From Microcebus murinus (taxonomy: Eukaryota > Chordata > Mammalia > Primates > Cheirogaleidae): a stretch of DNA of 64,000 nucleotides. Numbering within the stretch: the stretch's first letter is position 1; each line of letters starts with the position of its first letter. This document shows, piece by piece, positions 11,979 through 22,671 of the stretch. The notes beneath the pieces were generated by a model. The model was not told the origin of the DNA. It saw only the letters and a program-made list of their open reading frames with translations, and ran no database searches. The translations under genes and the position numbers were made by a program. The stretch lies in contig NC_134136.1 of NCBI RefSeq assembly GCF_040939455.1, positions 101,482,014-101,546,013 of the forward strand. Direction: 5' to 3'.

Positions 11979-12556
11979 TGTGATGGTTAATTTTAGGTGT
12001 CAACTTGCTGGGACTAAGAAATACCTAGAGAACTGATAATACATTATTTTGGGTGTGTCTTTGAGGGTGTTTCAGGGGAGACTGGCATGTGAGTCTGAGT
12101 GGACTAGGTGGGGAAGATCTGGTCTCAATGTGGTTGTGCACCATCCATTTGGCTGGGTGGCTGACCAGATAGAACAAAAACAGAGGAAAAGATTAATATG
12201 CTTCTCTTTCTCTCCTGAAGCTGGAATGCTGTCTTCTTTTTGCTCTTGGAAATCCGAACTTCAGGCTCTCTGGGCTTGGGACTCCACAAATTACACTAGT
12301 GACCACAGGTTCGTAGACCTTTGGCCTCAGACTGAGAATTACACCAGCAGCTTCTTTGTTCTGAGGCTTTTGGACGTGGACTGAGCTACACTACGGGCAT
12401 CCCAAGGTCTCCAGCTTGCAGATGACCTGTCTTGGGACTTCTCAGCCTCCAGAATCGCATAACCCAATTCCCCTAATAATCCCCTCTCGTATCTATATCT
12501 ACAAATAGATAGATATTCTATTTGTTCTATCTGTCTGAAGAACTGTGACTAATACA
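11979..12556 (+). mobile_element. MLT2-type (ERVL) solo LTR, nearly complete
   Basis: Starts tgtgatggttaattttaggtg and ends ctgactaatacaaca-like 'gtgactaataca', the canonical MLT2 termini. In between are 'gggtgtgtctttgagggtgttt', 'atagaacaaaaa', 'ggacttctcagcctccagaat' and a short GATA-type run before the end. The 5-bp flanks acaac (11974-11978) and acaat (12557-12561) match at four of five positions. The 111-codon open frame inside is incidental. Confidence 0.9.
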
Positions 12557-12561
12557 ACAAT

Positions 12562-13487
12562 GGTTAAATACTCACAGAACTATAGGCATGCACTAACAGT
12601 TCTCCTCATTGTCCATAAAATTTCCTCTATTCAGGGGTAATTCCATAAAATAATTAGGGAAATTTAGATACTATTCTCTACTAGGGTACTTAATTGTGAA
12701 TGATAAGGGCAAATTCTGCCCTTCTACATTCTGGAGAGCTACATACTTCCCAGAGAAAATAACACTTGATCATGTTGATTTCGAGCACTGAAACTATATA
12801 GTGAATAGTGCTTCACCCAGAATGACACAATGGCAAATACCTTATGGTCCCTGGTGAAATAAGCCTATGCATAGGAGGTGCAGTGAGCATTGTGACAAGT
12901 ATATTATCTAAACTCTAAAGTTCATGATGTAGTGGATTAAATGTGTGCACTCTAATTCCAGGTACTTTCATTTCTTAAAAGCCTCCAGAAATTTGATCTG
13001 AATATTTTTTGCAATTATACATTCAAACCACTGGGCCCAGATTAGTTCTAAAGTCTTTCTCACCAAGTGAGTAGAGTCATCAGATAACATTCTCCAATAC
13101 AGACAGCAGTATGTTAGTGACAATATCAATGTTTTCTGTGATATTAGCACTAAGCACTGAAGTACTTAGCAGAACTTACAGTAGCAAATTCAGAACTACT
13201 CTAGTTATGCAATAATAGTTTTAGAAACATCTCTGATTCTTTTAGCAAGGAGTTATTGGCTCTTTCCCTTTTCATTCTGTCTCAGCTAGGAACTAGTCTG
13301 ATGTTTCCTTCTCTACTCTTCCAAACTGACTGAAGTAGTTGTAATTTCCCTGGTAGCAAGTGTTTTTGGTAGCAAGTGTTTTATGGCTACCATGAATGTT
13401 ATCACAGAAATATCTCTCAAAAATTGATTTCCAATGCCTGAGGAGTATATTTTACCAAATAGTGTCCCAAATGTGTCCTTTCCTTTT
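12562..13487. other. Unassigned sequence
   Basis: About 925 bp of mixed composition. A short tandem 'ggtagcaagtgttt' duplication is present at 13351-13382. No gene or repeat family recognised. Confidence 0.45.
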
Positions 13488-13504
13488 AGAAAACATAGTA
13501 TATT

Positions 13505-13858
<354 letters not shown>

Positions 13859-13860
13859 TT

Positions 13861-14588
13861 AATTAATTGCAATGTATGCTGCAAGTAATAAAATGCATCT
13901 ATGTCTCTTTGATGCTCAATCCGATGTGTAAAAAGTATAGATTTTCAGACAGTGTAGCCATCCATTGCTGTCACATGGCATTTTATTTGTTGCTAGTAAC
14001 TTTTACATAAGTGGACTATTGCCATTCTCTACTCCAAAAGGCATCCTCAAACTTAGCGGTGCTGATAATTTTAGTTCAAGAATTCACATTCCACAGGACA
14101 GAATTACACTCTTTAGAAGAATTTTGACTAGTGACTTAAATTCTCTTTAATTTGAAAAGGCACAGTCTGTAGATAATGAAGGACTGGGTGTAATTAGAAT
14201 TTATGACAGTACTCCACAGTGCTCTTATGTGCCATGTCAGATTCTTTTGATTTTACCTATCTCTGCAGCCTTTGACCAGTGGTTTCAAATCCTGCTCTAA
14301 TATCCAAACCATCTATTACCGAAATTGTCAACTTTGTATAATATATGCAGGTACAACCCAACATGATCTCACCTCATTCCTTTACAGTGTGCCTTTGACC
14401 TTCTACCTGGAACTTTCCCGTTGCCATTAAGGTGTAAGATAAAAGAAAAAAAGTAACCAGTAATGTGGGGGAGTTGAAACTTTAATTTTAATACTAAATG
14501 GGATTTGAAGCCAGCGAGTAAATTTTCACTATTTTTCCCTCCAGCCAGCTTTCCTGGAACTCAGTTGTTCACAGGACTTTTCATAAGA
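13861..14588. other. Unassigned sequence
   Basis: About 730 bp with nothing firmly recognised. The stretch near 14360-14430 has a faint L2-like flavour that I could not support. Confidence 0.4.
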
Positions 14589-14612
14589 CAGTTCACTGAA
14601 AAAAAAAAAAAA

Positions 14613-14937
14613 TTTTTTTTTTTGAGACAGAGTCTTGCTTTGTTGCCCAGGCTAGAGTGAGTGCCGTGGCGTCAGCCTAGCTCACAGCAACCTCAAACTC
14701 CTGGGCTCAAGCGATCCTGCTGCTTCAGCCTCCTGAGTAGCTGGAACTACATACATGCGCCACCATGCCTGGCTAATTTTTTTTATATATATTAGTTGGC
14801 CAATTAATTTCTTTCTATTTATAGTAGAGACGGGGGGGTCTCACTCTTGCTCAGGCTGGTTTCGAACTCCTGACCTCTAGCAATCCGCCCGACTCGGCCT
14901 CCCAGAGTGCTCACAGGTGTGAGCCACTGCGCCCAGC
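14613..14937 (-). mobile_element. Alu, antisense, small internal deletion
   Basis: T-tail at 14613-14623, then the usual antisense Alu. The flanking duplication cagttcactgaaa is at 14589-14601 and 14938-14950. The 'gctaggattacag' box near the 5' end of the element is shortened to 'gctcacag', a small deletion, and a run of seven G interrupts the left-monomer linker. Confidence 0.95.
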
Positions 14938-14950
14938 CAGTTCACTGAAA

Positions 14951-15140
14951 TTGAATAACCAGTTACACCTGATGCCAAGTGGAAGCCAGCTTGGTAATCC
15001 TTATATTGCCTCTTCCTCCTAACTCAGTCTTCATTTACCTCACTCTTGCTTATGTAGGATTGCACTCCATAATAAACTAGTTGCACATAAGGTTTCTCTC
15101 AGGCTTTGCTTTTTGGAGAATCCAGACTGATAGTTGGTAT
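14951..15140 (+). mobile_element. Possible old LTR 3' end
   Basis: The text 'taggattgcactccataataaactagttgcacataaggtttctctcaggctttgcttttt' looks like the poly(A)-signal/U5 end of an old ERV LTR (AATAAA near 15070). No 5' part or target duplication is visible, so this is tentative. Confidence 0.35.
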
Positions 15141-15588
15141 CAGGAAGGATGCTGGAAACACACTTATCCTGTCTGTTTTGGGTGGATTTGGGGAGTTGCA
15201 TTAGTCACCAAATTAATGTCAATAGGGATGCCATTTTTGGGAACAGATGAGGGGGTGATAACCCATGTCATATAATGGCATCACAATCAAAAAGAGTTTT
15301 TTAAACCTCTGGTTAATTGAAATGAAATGTAGGTTGATGCTGAGATTTTGGAACATATAGTTGCGTATAGCATTTGAAATGTATGAAGCCAAGAGCTAAT
15401 TTAGAATGATTGTGGAGTAGGCTGGCTTCTGTTACTAGCATTGAAAGCTTAGGGAAAATGAGATAAAAATTTTAGAGAAGCCAACTGACAATGCGTGGCA
15501 TCCTATAAAAGCCAAAGGGCCTCATATTCCCAAGAGCTGCAAGGCAGATAGGCCCAGATTTTCTTATTAATATAAACAACCTGTTACA
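15141..15588. other. Unassigned sequence
   Basis: About 450 bp; nothing recognised. Confidence 0.45.

Positions 15589-15589
<1 letters not shown>

Positions 15590-15626
<37 letters not shown>
15590..15626 (+). repeat. (CA)n microsatellite
   Basis: About 18 uninterrupted CA units. Likely length-variable. The short minus-strand frame with a run of alternating C and V residues is just its translation. Confidence 0.98.
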
Positions 15627-15630
<4 letters not shown>

Positions 15631-15979
15631 CTCTCTTGTATAACACACTATAAAAAACATAATAAGCACTGACCGAATATTTGATAGTTTTAAGGAATTA
15701 TTCATTTTTGGTGTTATAAGGATACTTTGGTTATATTTTAAAATAGCATATTTTTTGTTGTTGTTAGCTAAAAAGAAATTAACGAGATTTGTACTTTGGA
15801 AAAATGAGAGTTTTGTTTTTTATAAAGGGTAGCAACCTATTGGGCGGTCATTCCAACAGGTTCAGAAGCAGAGCCATGGCCACAAACCAGGCACATGTGC
15901 TTCAAAGAAGAGACAAAATGGAACAGGATTTTGTGCTGAGCTAGGTGGTGAAATATATATATTCAACAAACTGTAGGAG

Positions 15980-16142
15980 TAGTCATGAATATTTATGAAG
16001 GGAAATCATATACATGTAATTGTGTTTTATCTCTCCCATCCCATGATGGCTGGGAACTCAATTTTAAGGTGTTTCTGGATTCCCCTTGGCCAAGAGGGGT
16101 TCATTCAGTTAGCAGAGGGCTTAGGATTTTTTTTAGTTCACA
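15980..16142 (-). mobile_element. 3' LTR remnant of an antisense ERV (MER21-like)
   Basis: The block ending '...ccccttggccaagagg...tttttagttcaca' is homologous to the right end of the LTR at 22018-22667. On the minus strand it is therefore the U3 start, TGTGAACTAAA. Directly upstream in that orientation (16143-16158) is a purine run reading gccaaagtggggga, the expected polypurine tract before a 3' LTR. The other LTR end is too diverged to place; I give only the part I can align. The family name is from memory. Confidence 0.5.
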
Positions 16143-16158
16143 GTCCCCCACTTTGGCC
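16143..16158 (-). promoter_or_regulatory. Polypurine tract of an antisense ERV
   Basis: Minus-strand ggccaaagtgggggac abuts the LTR boundary TG at 16142. In retroviruses this purine run primes plus-strand DNA synthesis. Its presence argues that the sequence to the right is ERV internal DNA. Confidence 0.5.
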
Positions 16159-18360
16159 ATGATATACCAGAAGCCATAGTGCTGGCCAACTTTATTTTGT
16201 TCCATCATTGATGGAGTGGAGTGGCTATTTGCCCTAGGTCCATCTAGATCCTCAATGGGACCACGATGGCTGAGGAGAGGTGTAGAGCCATAAAAGCTTA
16301 CAGCCAATCAAACATTTTGGGCCAGATGGGCATGAGGGTAGACAAGCACTCATTAATCCCTTAAAACCTTTTAAGCAATACAGTTGAAAAACAAAAGCGA
16401 AAAACAAAGTTATAAAATTAACTTATCTAGGTCAGGTGCGGTGGCTCACGCCTGTAATCCTAGCACTCTGGGAGGCCGAGGCAAGCGCATCGCTCAAGGT
16501 CAGGAGTTTGTAAACTAGCCTGAGCAAGAGCGAGACCCCATCTCTACTTATTAATTGGCCAACTAAAAACATATGTAGAAAAAATTAGCCAGACATGGTG
16601 GCGCGTGCCTGTAGTCCCAGCTACTTGGGAGGCTGAGGCAGGAATCGCTTGAGCCCAGGAGTTGGAGGTTGCTGTGAGCTAGGCTGATGCCATGGCACTC
16701 TAGCCCAGGCAACAGAGTGAGACTCTGTCTCTAAATAAATAAATAATAAAATAAAAAATTAACTTATCTATCAGTATCAAATTACTATAGTCTTAGTTTT
16801 AGTTAGACTTGTAGCAATTAGCTATATAAACATAAGCATTTTGTTAAGACCATTTTATCCCTCAAATGGCCCCTACAATCTTATGCACCTACTTCTTCTG
16901 TGACAGTCCCTACACATAGGGGAAGGAAGGTCTGTCTGTATAGTAACAGGGAATTGGGAATGGAAATAAACCAAGCCCAGTGGGGTTTTAGATGAGGAAG
17001 ATTTGTAGGCTTTGTTGAATCATCTCTAGTCCTCAGGATATAAAGACTCTGGTTCTCTGATGAGTCTGGGAGTAAAATGAGAGATAAATAACATTAATAA
17101 TTTGACAATTAAAGAAGAAGAATTTGGGTGTCAACATGAAAAAAGGAATCTATTTCTTTTTGTTAGTGAAATAAAAATGTCATAAAGAAAATTATAACCT
17201 TTTTTTTTCTTTTGTTGTCAAGAAATAACCAGGATTTAGTACAAACTTTGGACAAATAATCAAAAATTTAAAAACAAAAGGACAAGGCTGCAATTTAATA
17301 ATGGGTCTTTTCCTTTTTGAGACATAATTTTCTCTGTCTAGTTTCTCATTTTAATAAAGACAAATTATAGTAAGAGCAACTTGTTTATAAAATAAATTTT
17401 AGTCTTATTATACTTGATTGATTTGATTTTGCATATAGTACACACAGTAAGAATAGCCATTGTCCATAGGCTTTCTTTCTTTAAAATGGCTTTGCTGGAA
17501 ACCTTTATTTTAAGGAATTTCAGGTTACTTAAAGTTCTCATGGGTCAAGCCAAGAATTTAATTGCCTGTAGATACCTGTATGAATTGGTAAATTCTTCCT
17601 TTTTGAAGTCACAAAGTAACTTGAGATTCCTGGACCTGTCAGAAAATGACATTCTTTACTTACCACAGATCAGAAAATGTTATAGATGAGGCATCAGGCC
17701 AGTATTTTTTTTCAGAGGGCTTTTATTTGCCTTATAAAGTCAACTTGATTCTTCAAAGCAGTCTGGGCATATTTGAAAATATGCCATTCCGGTCAAATCG
17801 TTGGTAAAATAATCAATATCTCTAATTCTGCCCTATTATAAAAGAAAAACAGATTCTTATTGAATTTATGCAAATAACTATATTGCATAAAATAAGAATA
17901 CTTAGGAATAGTTTCCAAATTTTGTAGAAGTAGAGACAAAAATAAATATTTCAAATTGTTTATAAAATATACTTTTACCAATTTGTTGTAAGCTATAAAA
18001 AGCTCATAAGAAGGAAAATTTTTTTCTTGTCTTCTAGAAAACAAAACATAAAAGGATTAGTCATGTTTTACAAGTGGTTAAAAAAATTAGTTCAGTCTCG
18101 TGTAATTAATTCTTGTCTTGCTTGAGATTGGGTTAGCAAATCTCAGGAATGCATCCGTTTTTTATTAAAGTAAGCCAGTTTCTTTAGAGTCCAGAGGGCA
18201 TCTAGTTGAGGGGTCTAGATTTTAAACTCAAAGCATCTTAGTTAAGGTGGAAGTAGCTTTCATATAGAAAAGCAAATATTAATATTTGGCACAGTTTATC
18301 CCAGAGTTTGTACATCACAAGGTGTGCTTGTAAGACCTCAGGAAAAGGTGGTGACAATTT
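16159..18360 (-). mobile_element. Probable decayed ERV internal region
   Basis: About 2.2 kb (minus the Alu at 16429-16754) lying on the internal side of the polypurine tract. It is AT-rich with no open gag, pol or env frame that I can recognise; the 91-codon frame near 17414-17689 has no known motif. The assignment rests on position only, so the right limit is uncertain; similar-looking AT-rich DNA continues to about 19939 between later insertions. Confidence 0.35.
16429..16754 (+). mobile_element. Alu, full-length
   Basis: A complete dimer whose linker has lost the 'aaaaatagaaagaaa' segment, with an (AAAT)n-type tail at 16732-16754. The target-site duplication aaaattaacttatct lies at 16414-16428 and 16755-16769. 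Confidence 0.96.
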
Positions 18361-18364
18361 CATT

Positions 18365-18836
18365 TGTAGGGCAGAGGAAGGGCAGAGGAATTTGTAGGGC
18401 AGAGGAAGGGCAGAGGAATTTTTCCAATTGTCAGGAATTTACTTGGGTAGGGCAATGAGCTAACCGCAAACTTTTGCTTCAGGTCATTGCTTGCTTGCTA
18501 CACCGCTGTAGGGGGAATTATGGGATGAGGTCATTGAAGCACAGGTGACTGGCCCATCAGGCAATAGAGGGCAAGCAACCCGCCAATTATTTCAAAAGGC
18601 AATAGTGGGCAACCAATCATTTTAAAGGTCAACGCATGATCCACATGTGATCAGCTTGTGCGCAGCTTGTGCACCATGGGGATAAAAGGCATGCCATTGT
18701 TCTGGTCGGGGTCCTTGCCTGCGAGAGTGGCCACTGCGTTGGTGCTCTAGGGCTTGGACCCTGGCTAGCCAGAAAATAAACTTCTTCTTGTGTGATTGCA
18801 TCCTCAATGTCTCTGCTTTTCTGTCGGGCCCTAACA
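18365..18836 (+). mobile_element. Solo ERV LTR (472 bp), family A copy 2
   Basis: TG...CA bounded with a perfect 4-bp duplication catt at 18361-18364 and 18837-18840. The first 28 bp are perfectly duplicated in tandem (18365-18392 and 18393-18420). A TATA-like gataaaagg is at 18681-18689 and AATAAA at 18775-18780. It is closely similar to the LTR at 7998-8489, in the same orientation. It lies inside the presumed antisense ERV interior and is therefore younger than it. Confidence 0.93.
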
Positions 18837-18932
18837 CATTGAGTCTAAATCAGAAAAATGGAAGAACAGTTTGAAAACATTATTTGGAGATATTTGGAGA
18901 CCTGTAGCCGGAAAAGAATTTAGGACTTAGTC

Positions 18933-19086
18933 TTGGCCGCAAGGTGGCTCATGCCTGTAATCCTAGCACTCTGGGAGGCCGAGGCGGGTGGATCCTTTGA
19001 GACCCCATCTCTACTAAAAATAGAAAGAAATTAACTGGACAACTAAAAATATATAGCAAAAAACATTAGGCAGGCATGGTGGCACA
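18933..19086 (+). mobile_element. 3'-truncated Alu (left monomer and linker only)
   Basis: Starts 'ttggccgcaaggtggctcatgcc' and stops at '...gcatggtggcaca' with no right-monomer body and no A-tail; the left monomer also lacks the 'gcttgaggtc...cctgagc' part. Imperfect flanking copies 'agaatttaggactt' (about 18915) and 'agaattttaggaat' (about 19085) may be a decayed target duplication. See the finding on this region. Confidence 0.8.
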
Positions 19087-19123
19087 GAATTTTAGGAATC
19101 TCATACAATTTTGGAACACATAG

Positions 19124-19495
19124 TGTTCCAGCAGGTGTGAACAGCTCTTGGCCGAAGAAAAACCAGAGCGGCATACGGAGAGTTGGAGAGTCAGCTTTAT
19201 TTCGCTGGCGGGATCAGAGAGGCATGTCTGCCACCAAACTCTGAGCGCCCTTTTTTCGTTTTCTTTTAGTTTTATACCTTTTTGGGGGTTACAGTTAACC
19301 AATGGCAAGTTTTCACAAAAGTCACCTCATTTACATAGTAGTCAGCCAATCAGAAGTATGTTCCAAAAGTTATTTCATTTACATGGTAATCAACCAATCA
19401 GAAGTATGTCCCCAAATCACCTCAGCAGCTGTGAGTATCAGTAACTGCTCAATTTAGGAGCGGGATAAGCAAAACAGGTGGGTTTTGGTGGAACA
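19124..19495 (-). mobile_element. ERV LTR (372 bp), family C, antisense
   Basis: Ends TGTTCC...GGAACA form a 6-bp terminal inverted repeat. On the minus strand, AATAAA is the complement of 19197-19202 and a TATA-like box the complement of about 19270-19276. It contains two tandem-like U3 repeats around 'aatcagaagtatgt' (about 19347 and 19399). I could not find a target-site duplication: the left flank is catag and the right flank is ccctg. Confidence 0.75.
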
Positions 19496-19935
19496 CCCTG
19501 ACAATAGTAATAACATGTTTACATATTAATAAATACAATCCAAAGAAAGTTAAACACCATTTCATATTTGACAATGCTTCTTTTATAGTTTTTAATATAC
19601 TGAATAAGTCAAATGTGTTTCTTTTAGATTTTCAGTGGCCCTGATATTTAGAAAGCTAGTTTGAGGTCAAAAAGACAAATTAAAAATTTTGATTTTGGAA
19701 AGTTGGTCAAATGTCAAAGATTTAAAACACTTTTGTCTTAGAACACTTATTGTCATAAAACAGGATTATAACCTACTATAAAACAATCATTAGTTTAGTG
19801 AAAATGATAATTCAAAAGATTTTAAAAAGCGAAAAATTTAATTTTATATTTTTTTCCAAAAAATATCCATTTTTTCATATTTTGTATATAGAATTGTTTC
19901 TCTAGTTGTTTTAATTACATATATTACTTATAATG
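19496..19935. other. AT-rich unassigned DNA, possibly ERV interior
   Basis: About 440 bp resembling 17.1-18.3 kb in composition. It could be the continuation of the antisense ERV interior, but no motif proves it. Confidence 0.35.
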
Positions 19936-19939
19936 TTAA

Positions 19940-20368
19940 TGTTGGGCCGTAGAAATGTACAGCCCGTTTGGGAGAGAGACGACCACCCAAAAAGACTCAG
20001 AGTCCAGAGGCTTGATGCAAGAGAGCAAGAGGATTTATTTTCCAGCACAGCGCAGGGGCTAGCAGCATCACCGAGATGAGGAAGCTGCCGTGCCGAAGCT
20101 CTCAAGCTTAGGGCTTTTATGGGGCGAGACCACACGCAGGTGGCTGGGAAGTTTAGGGTGGGGAAATTCCAGTAGCTCCATCTTGCACAACCAGTTGCAT
20201 GACCACTACCCAATTCCGAGAACTTGCAACCGACACTTACGGGGAAAAAAGAAAAAAAGAAAGAAAAAGGGAGGGGTAGGGGTCTTAATTACCTAAGAGC
20301 AAGCATAGTTACAGAAGCGAAAAGCTGGTTAGGCTAGTTTGGGCCTTTAGGCTAGTTTGGGCCTTTCA
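19940..20368 (-). mobile_element. Solo ERV LTR (429 bp), family D, antisense
   Basis: TG...CA bounded with a perfect 4-bp duplication ttaa at 19936-19939 and 20369-20372. On the minus strand it has AATAAA (complement of 20034-20039) and TATA-like ATAAAA (complement of about 20115-20120). Its U3 start is a perfect 18-bp tandem duplication (20331-20348 and 20349-20366) immediately inside the terminal dinucleotide. A purine-rich A/G run is at 20241-20276. Confidence 0.9.
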
Positions 20369-20372
20369 TTAA

Positions 20373-20901
20373 CTCTTAGTAACCCTTATTTTTGATGAAA
20401 AATCTAGGAAGTCAGAGTAACTTCGAGCTGTTATCATTTCCCGATTTTTATTAGCATATCTAAATACTTTTAGTTTTCTATATTATATAATAATAAGACG
20501 TCAAAGTTTACAAACTCAAACCTATGTGCTACAATTAATGTTTTAGAATTCTAACTTATAAATAACTCAGATGTACTGTGATCATCTTCTTTAATTCAAC
20601 ATAATATGACTTTAAGATTTTAAATTACTGAAAATAATTTTGAAATGATAACACAGATATCATCTCCAAGTCCTCCTCAGTCACCTTAGGTCTTAAGTAG
20701 CCAAGTGGCATCCAAAATGGATACGAAAGGCAGAGCCTGTCAGTGTCTTCAATTTAGTATTGTTGAAGACAAAAGACAAGATGCCTTGAGAATCCAACCT
20801 CCCCTAGAATAGCCAGAAAGTAAAGCTGGGGAAGGGACGAAAGAGGCTTATCAGGCTTCGTTGTATCTTGTAGCTGTAACGTGTCTCCAAGTCTCACCAT
20901 G
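20373..20901. other. Unassigned sequence
   Basis: About 530 bp; nothing firmly recognised. Possibly ERV interior by position. Confidence 0.4.
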
Positions 20902-20906
20902 GCTAC

Positions 20907-21279
20907 TGTAAGGCTGGTGGTGGGCCCCCTCCCTTCCCTAGATCAAAAAAGAAAAGGCTCAAGAGACCAGACCCACCAAGGACAAAACTGCCAGGCCCTG
21001 CTGAGAGGAACCACACCCAGATGTCCAGCTGGATAAAAACTTTCAGCTCCTGGATTCCACAAATACCTCCAGCCCCTCCTAAAATCCCGCCAAAAGTCCC
21101 TAGCCAGGCTCAAAGTGTATAAAAGGCCTCAACCCCTTCAAACAGTGGCGACTTCTGGGGCCCCAAGGCCCCCCTCTCTTGGGGCCCCAGAACCTCATCC
21201 ACCAGTGTATAATAAAGCCACATGGTTTGGCCCCTATTCTTTCTGTCTGGTCTTTTCACCGCCACCGAAAAACCTTACA
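20907..21279 (+). mobile_element. Solo ERV LTR (373 bp), family B copy 2
   Basis: Ends tgtaaggctgg ... aaccttaca with a perfect 5-bp duplication gctac at 20902-20906 and 21280-21284. A clear promoter layout is present: TATAAAA at 21118-21124 and AATAAA at 21211-21216 with a short R-like stretch between them. It is the inverted sister of the LTR at 9951-10331. A small 'ccccaaggccccc' duplication distinguishes this copy. Confidence 0.94.
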
Positions 21280-21362
21280 GCTACCTCTCCAGACACCAGA
21301 ATCTAGAAGCTCAAAACTAAAGATATAAGTTCGGCATTGAGAATTGAATAAGGAAAAAAAAA

Positions 21363-21395
21363 ATATATATATATATATGTATATATATGTATATA

Positions 21396-21441
<46 letters not shown>
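21363..21441 (+). repeat. (TA)n microsatellite with TGTA interruptions
   Basis: Nearly 80 bp of alternating T and A with three TG interruptions, preceded by an A run. It can fold back on itself; the tyrosine/isoleucine-rich frames on both strands are its translation. Confidence 0.97.
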
Positions 21442-21443
<2 letters not shown>

Positions 21444-22012
21444 CGTGTTTGAGCCGTTTATATACAAAAAGCCTTGAGTCTTTTCTACCTCTCCTACCTG
21501 GAAGAAGACAGGAAATCAAAAGTCATTTATGGCTGGAAAAGCAGAAAAACTGGTTTGGGGAGAGGGAGCGGAAAAAAGGCTTGACTAGTTACCAAATGGT
21601 GGTCTTGTTATGCAAATGAAGCCCTAAGGGTACCAGCCATCAGAGAGAATAGATGGCAAAGGTTTCTTTTCAGACCTTTAAAAGTGGAGACTCTTAATTT
21701 TGTTTTTTTCTTTTTAGAACAGGAAAAGATAGTTCTGGCTGTATATATACATACATATTTTTGTCTCATAAAAGACAGTTTTGTAGCAGTTATTTTAAAA
21801 TATGTTAAAGAAATATACCTTGGGGTAAAATATTCCTAATCTTTCTGAAGCTAAAAGTTTACATATTAAAAGCCAAACTGACAGTTCTGTAGAAATTTGG
21901 GTTAGAGGTTTTTAGAGATAGACAAACAAGTGAGAAAAAAACAAATTGGGATAATGAGGGGAAAAAATCAAAATTTAAACATATCACCTCATATTTCTTT
22001 GGTTAATTTCTT
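21442..22012. other. Unassigned sequence
   Basis: About 570 bp between the TA repeat and the LTR at 22018; nothing recognised. Confidence 0.4.
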
Positions 22013-22017
22013 AGTTC

Positions 22018-22667
22018 TGTCAATGGAAAAGAAGCCAAACTCTGTAAAATAATTTAAACAGGTTTATTCTTAGCCAAATTTGAGGATCATCGCCCAGAGG
22101 CACACCCAAGAAGCCTTGAGCAAATGGACTTACTGTGGTTGGGTTACAATTTGGTATTATACATTTCAGGGAGACAGGGGTTACACATGAACTCATAAAT
22201 CAGTACATGAAAGGTGCACATTGGTTTGGCCCAAAAAGGTGGGACATCTCAAAAGGGGGGGGGGGGCTATTTACAGATTATAAGTGGGTTTAAAGACTCT
22301 GATTTGTAATTGGCTAAAGAAGTGAAGCTTTGTCTAAAGACTTGGAATGCTTTAAATTAAGATAAGGAAGTCTGCTAATCACAGATAAGTCACCAGATAC
22401 ATGCTCAAATTCTAGGGATCTTTTAAGTAAATGAAGGTCCTGCAGGTATGGTTCTTGCAAGCTCTGTCTTGCATAGCCTTAGGCCTATTAATGAGTTACA
22501 AAGGATATCTCCCAGAAAGGAGGATGGCATGATGTGGTCTGTCTGACCTCCCTTCTTCTTATAGCCAGTAACTCAGTTTTACGGTATCCCCTTGGCCAAG
22601 AGGAGGTCTATTCAGTCAGCTGCTGGTGGGTGAGGACATGATGCTTAAGATTTTATTTTAGTTCACA
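22018..22667 (-). mobile_element. ERV LTR (about 650 bp), MER21-like, antisense
   Basis: Reads TGTCAATGG... to ...TTAGTTCACA, with gttc at 22014-22017 and 22668-22671, which may be the target duplication. AATAAA is the complement of about 22063-22068. Motifs 'aggcctattaatgagttacaaaggatatctcc', 'ccccttggccaagaggagg' and the terminal 'tttagttcaca' are those I associate with MER21-type LTRs. It contains a run of 12 G at 22255-22266. Its right part is homologous to 15980-16142. Confidence 0.65.
22255..22266 (+). repeat. G12 homopolymer
   Basis: Twelve consecutive G inside the LTR, prone to length change and to assembly error. Confidence 0.95.
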
Positions 22668-22671
22668 GTTC

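Noticed and set aside
12049..12384. 111-codon plus-strand frame
   Set aside because: It lies wholly inside the MLT2 LTR and has no protein motif.
19911..20213. 100-codon minus-strand frame
   Set aside because: It overlaps the antisense LTR at 19940-20368 and has no retroviral or cellular motif.
21256..21619. Tyr/Ile-repeat frames on both strands
   Set aside because: Both are translations of the TA microsatellite.
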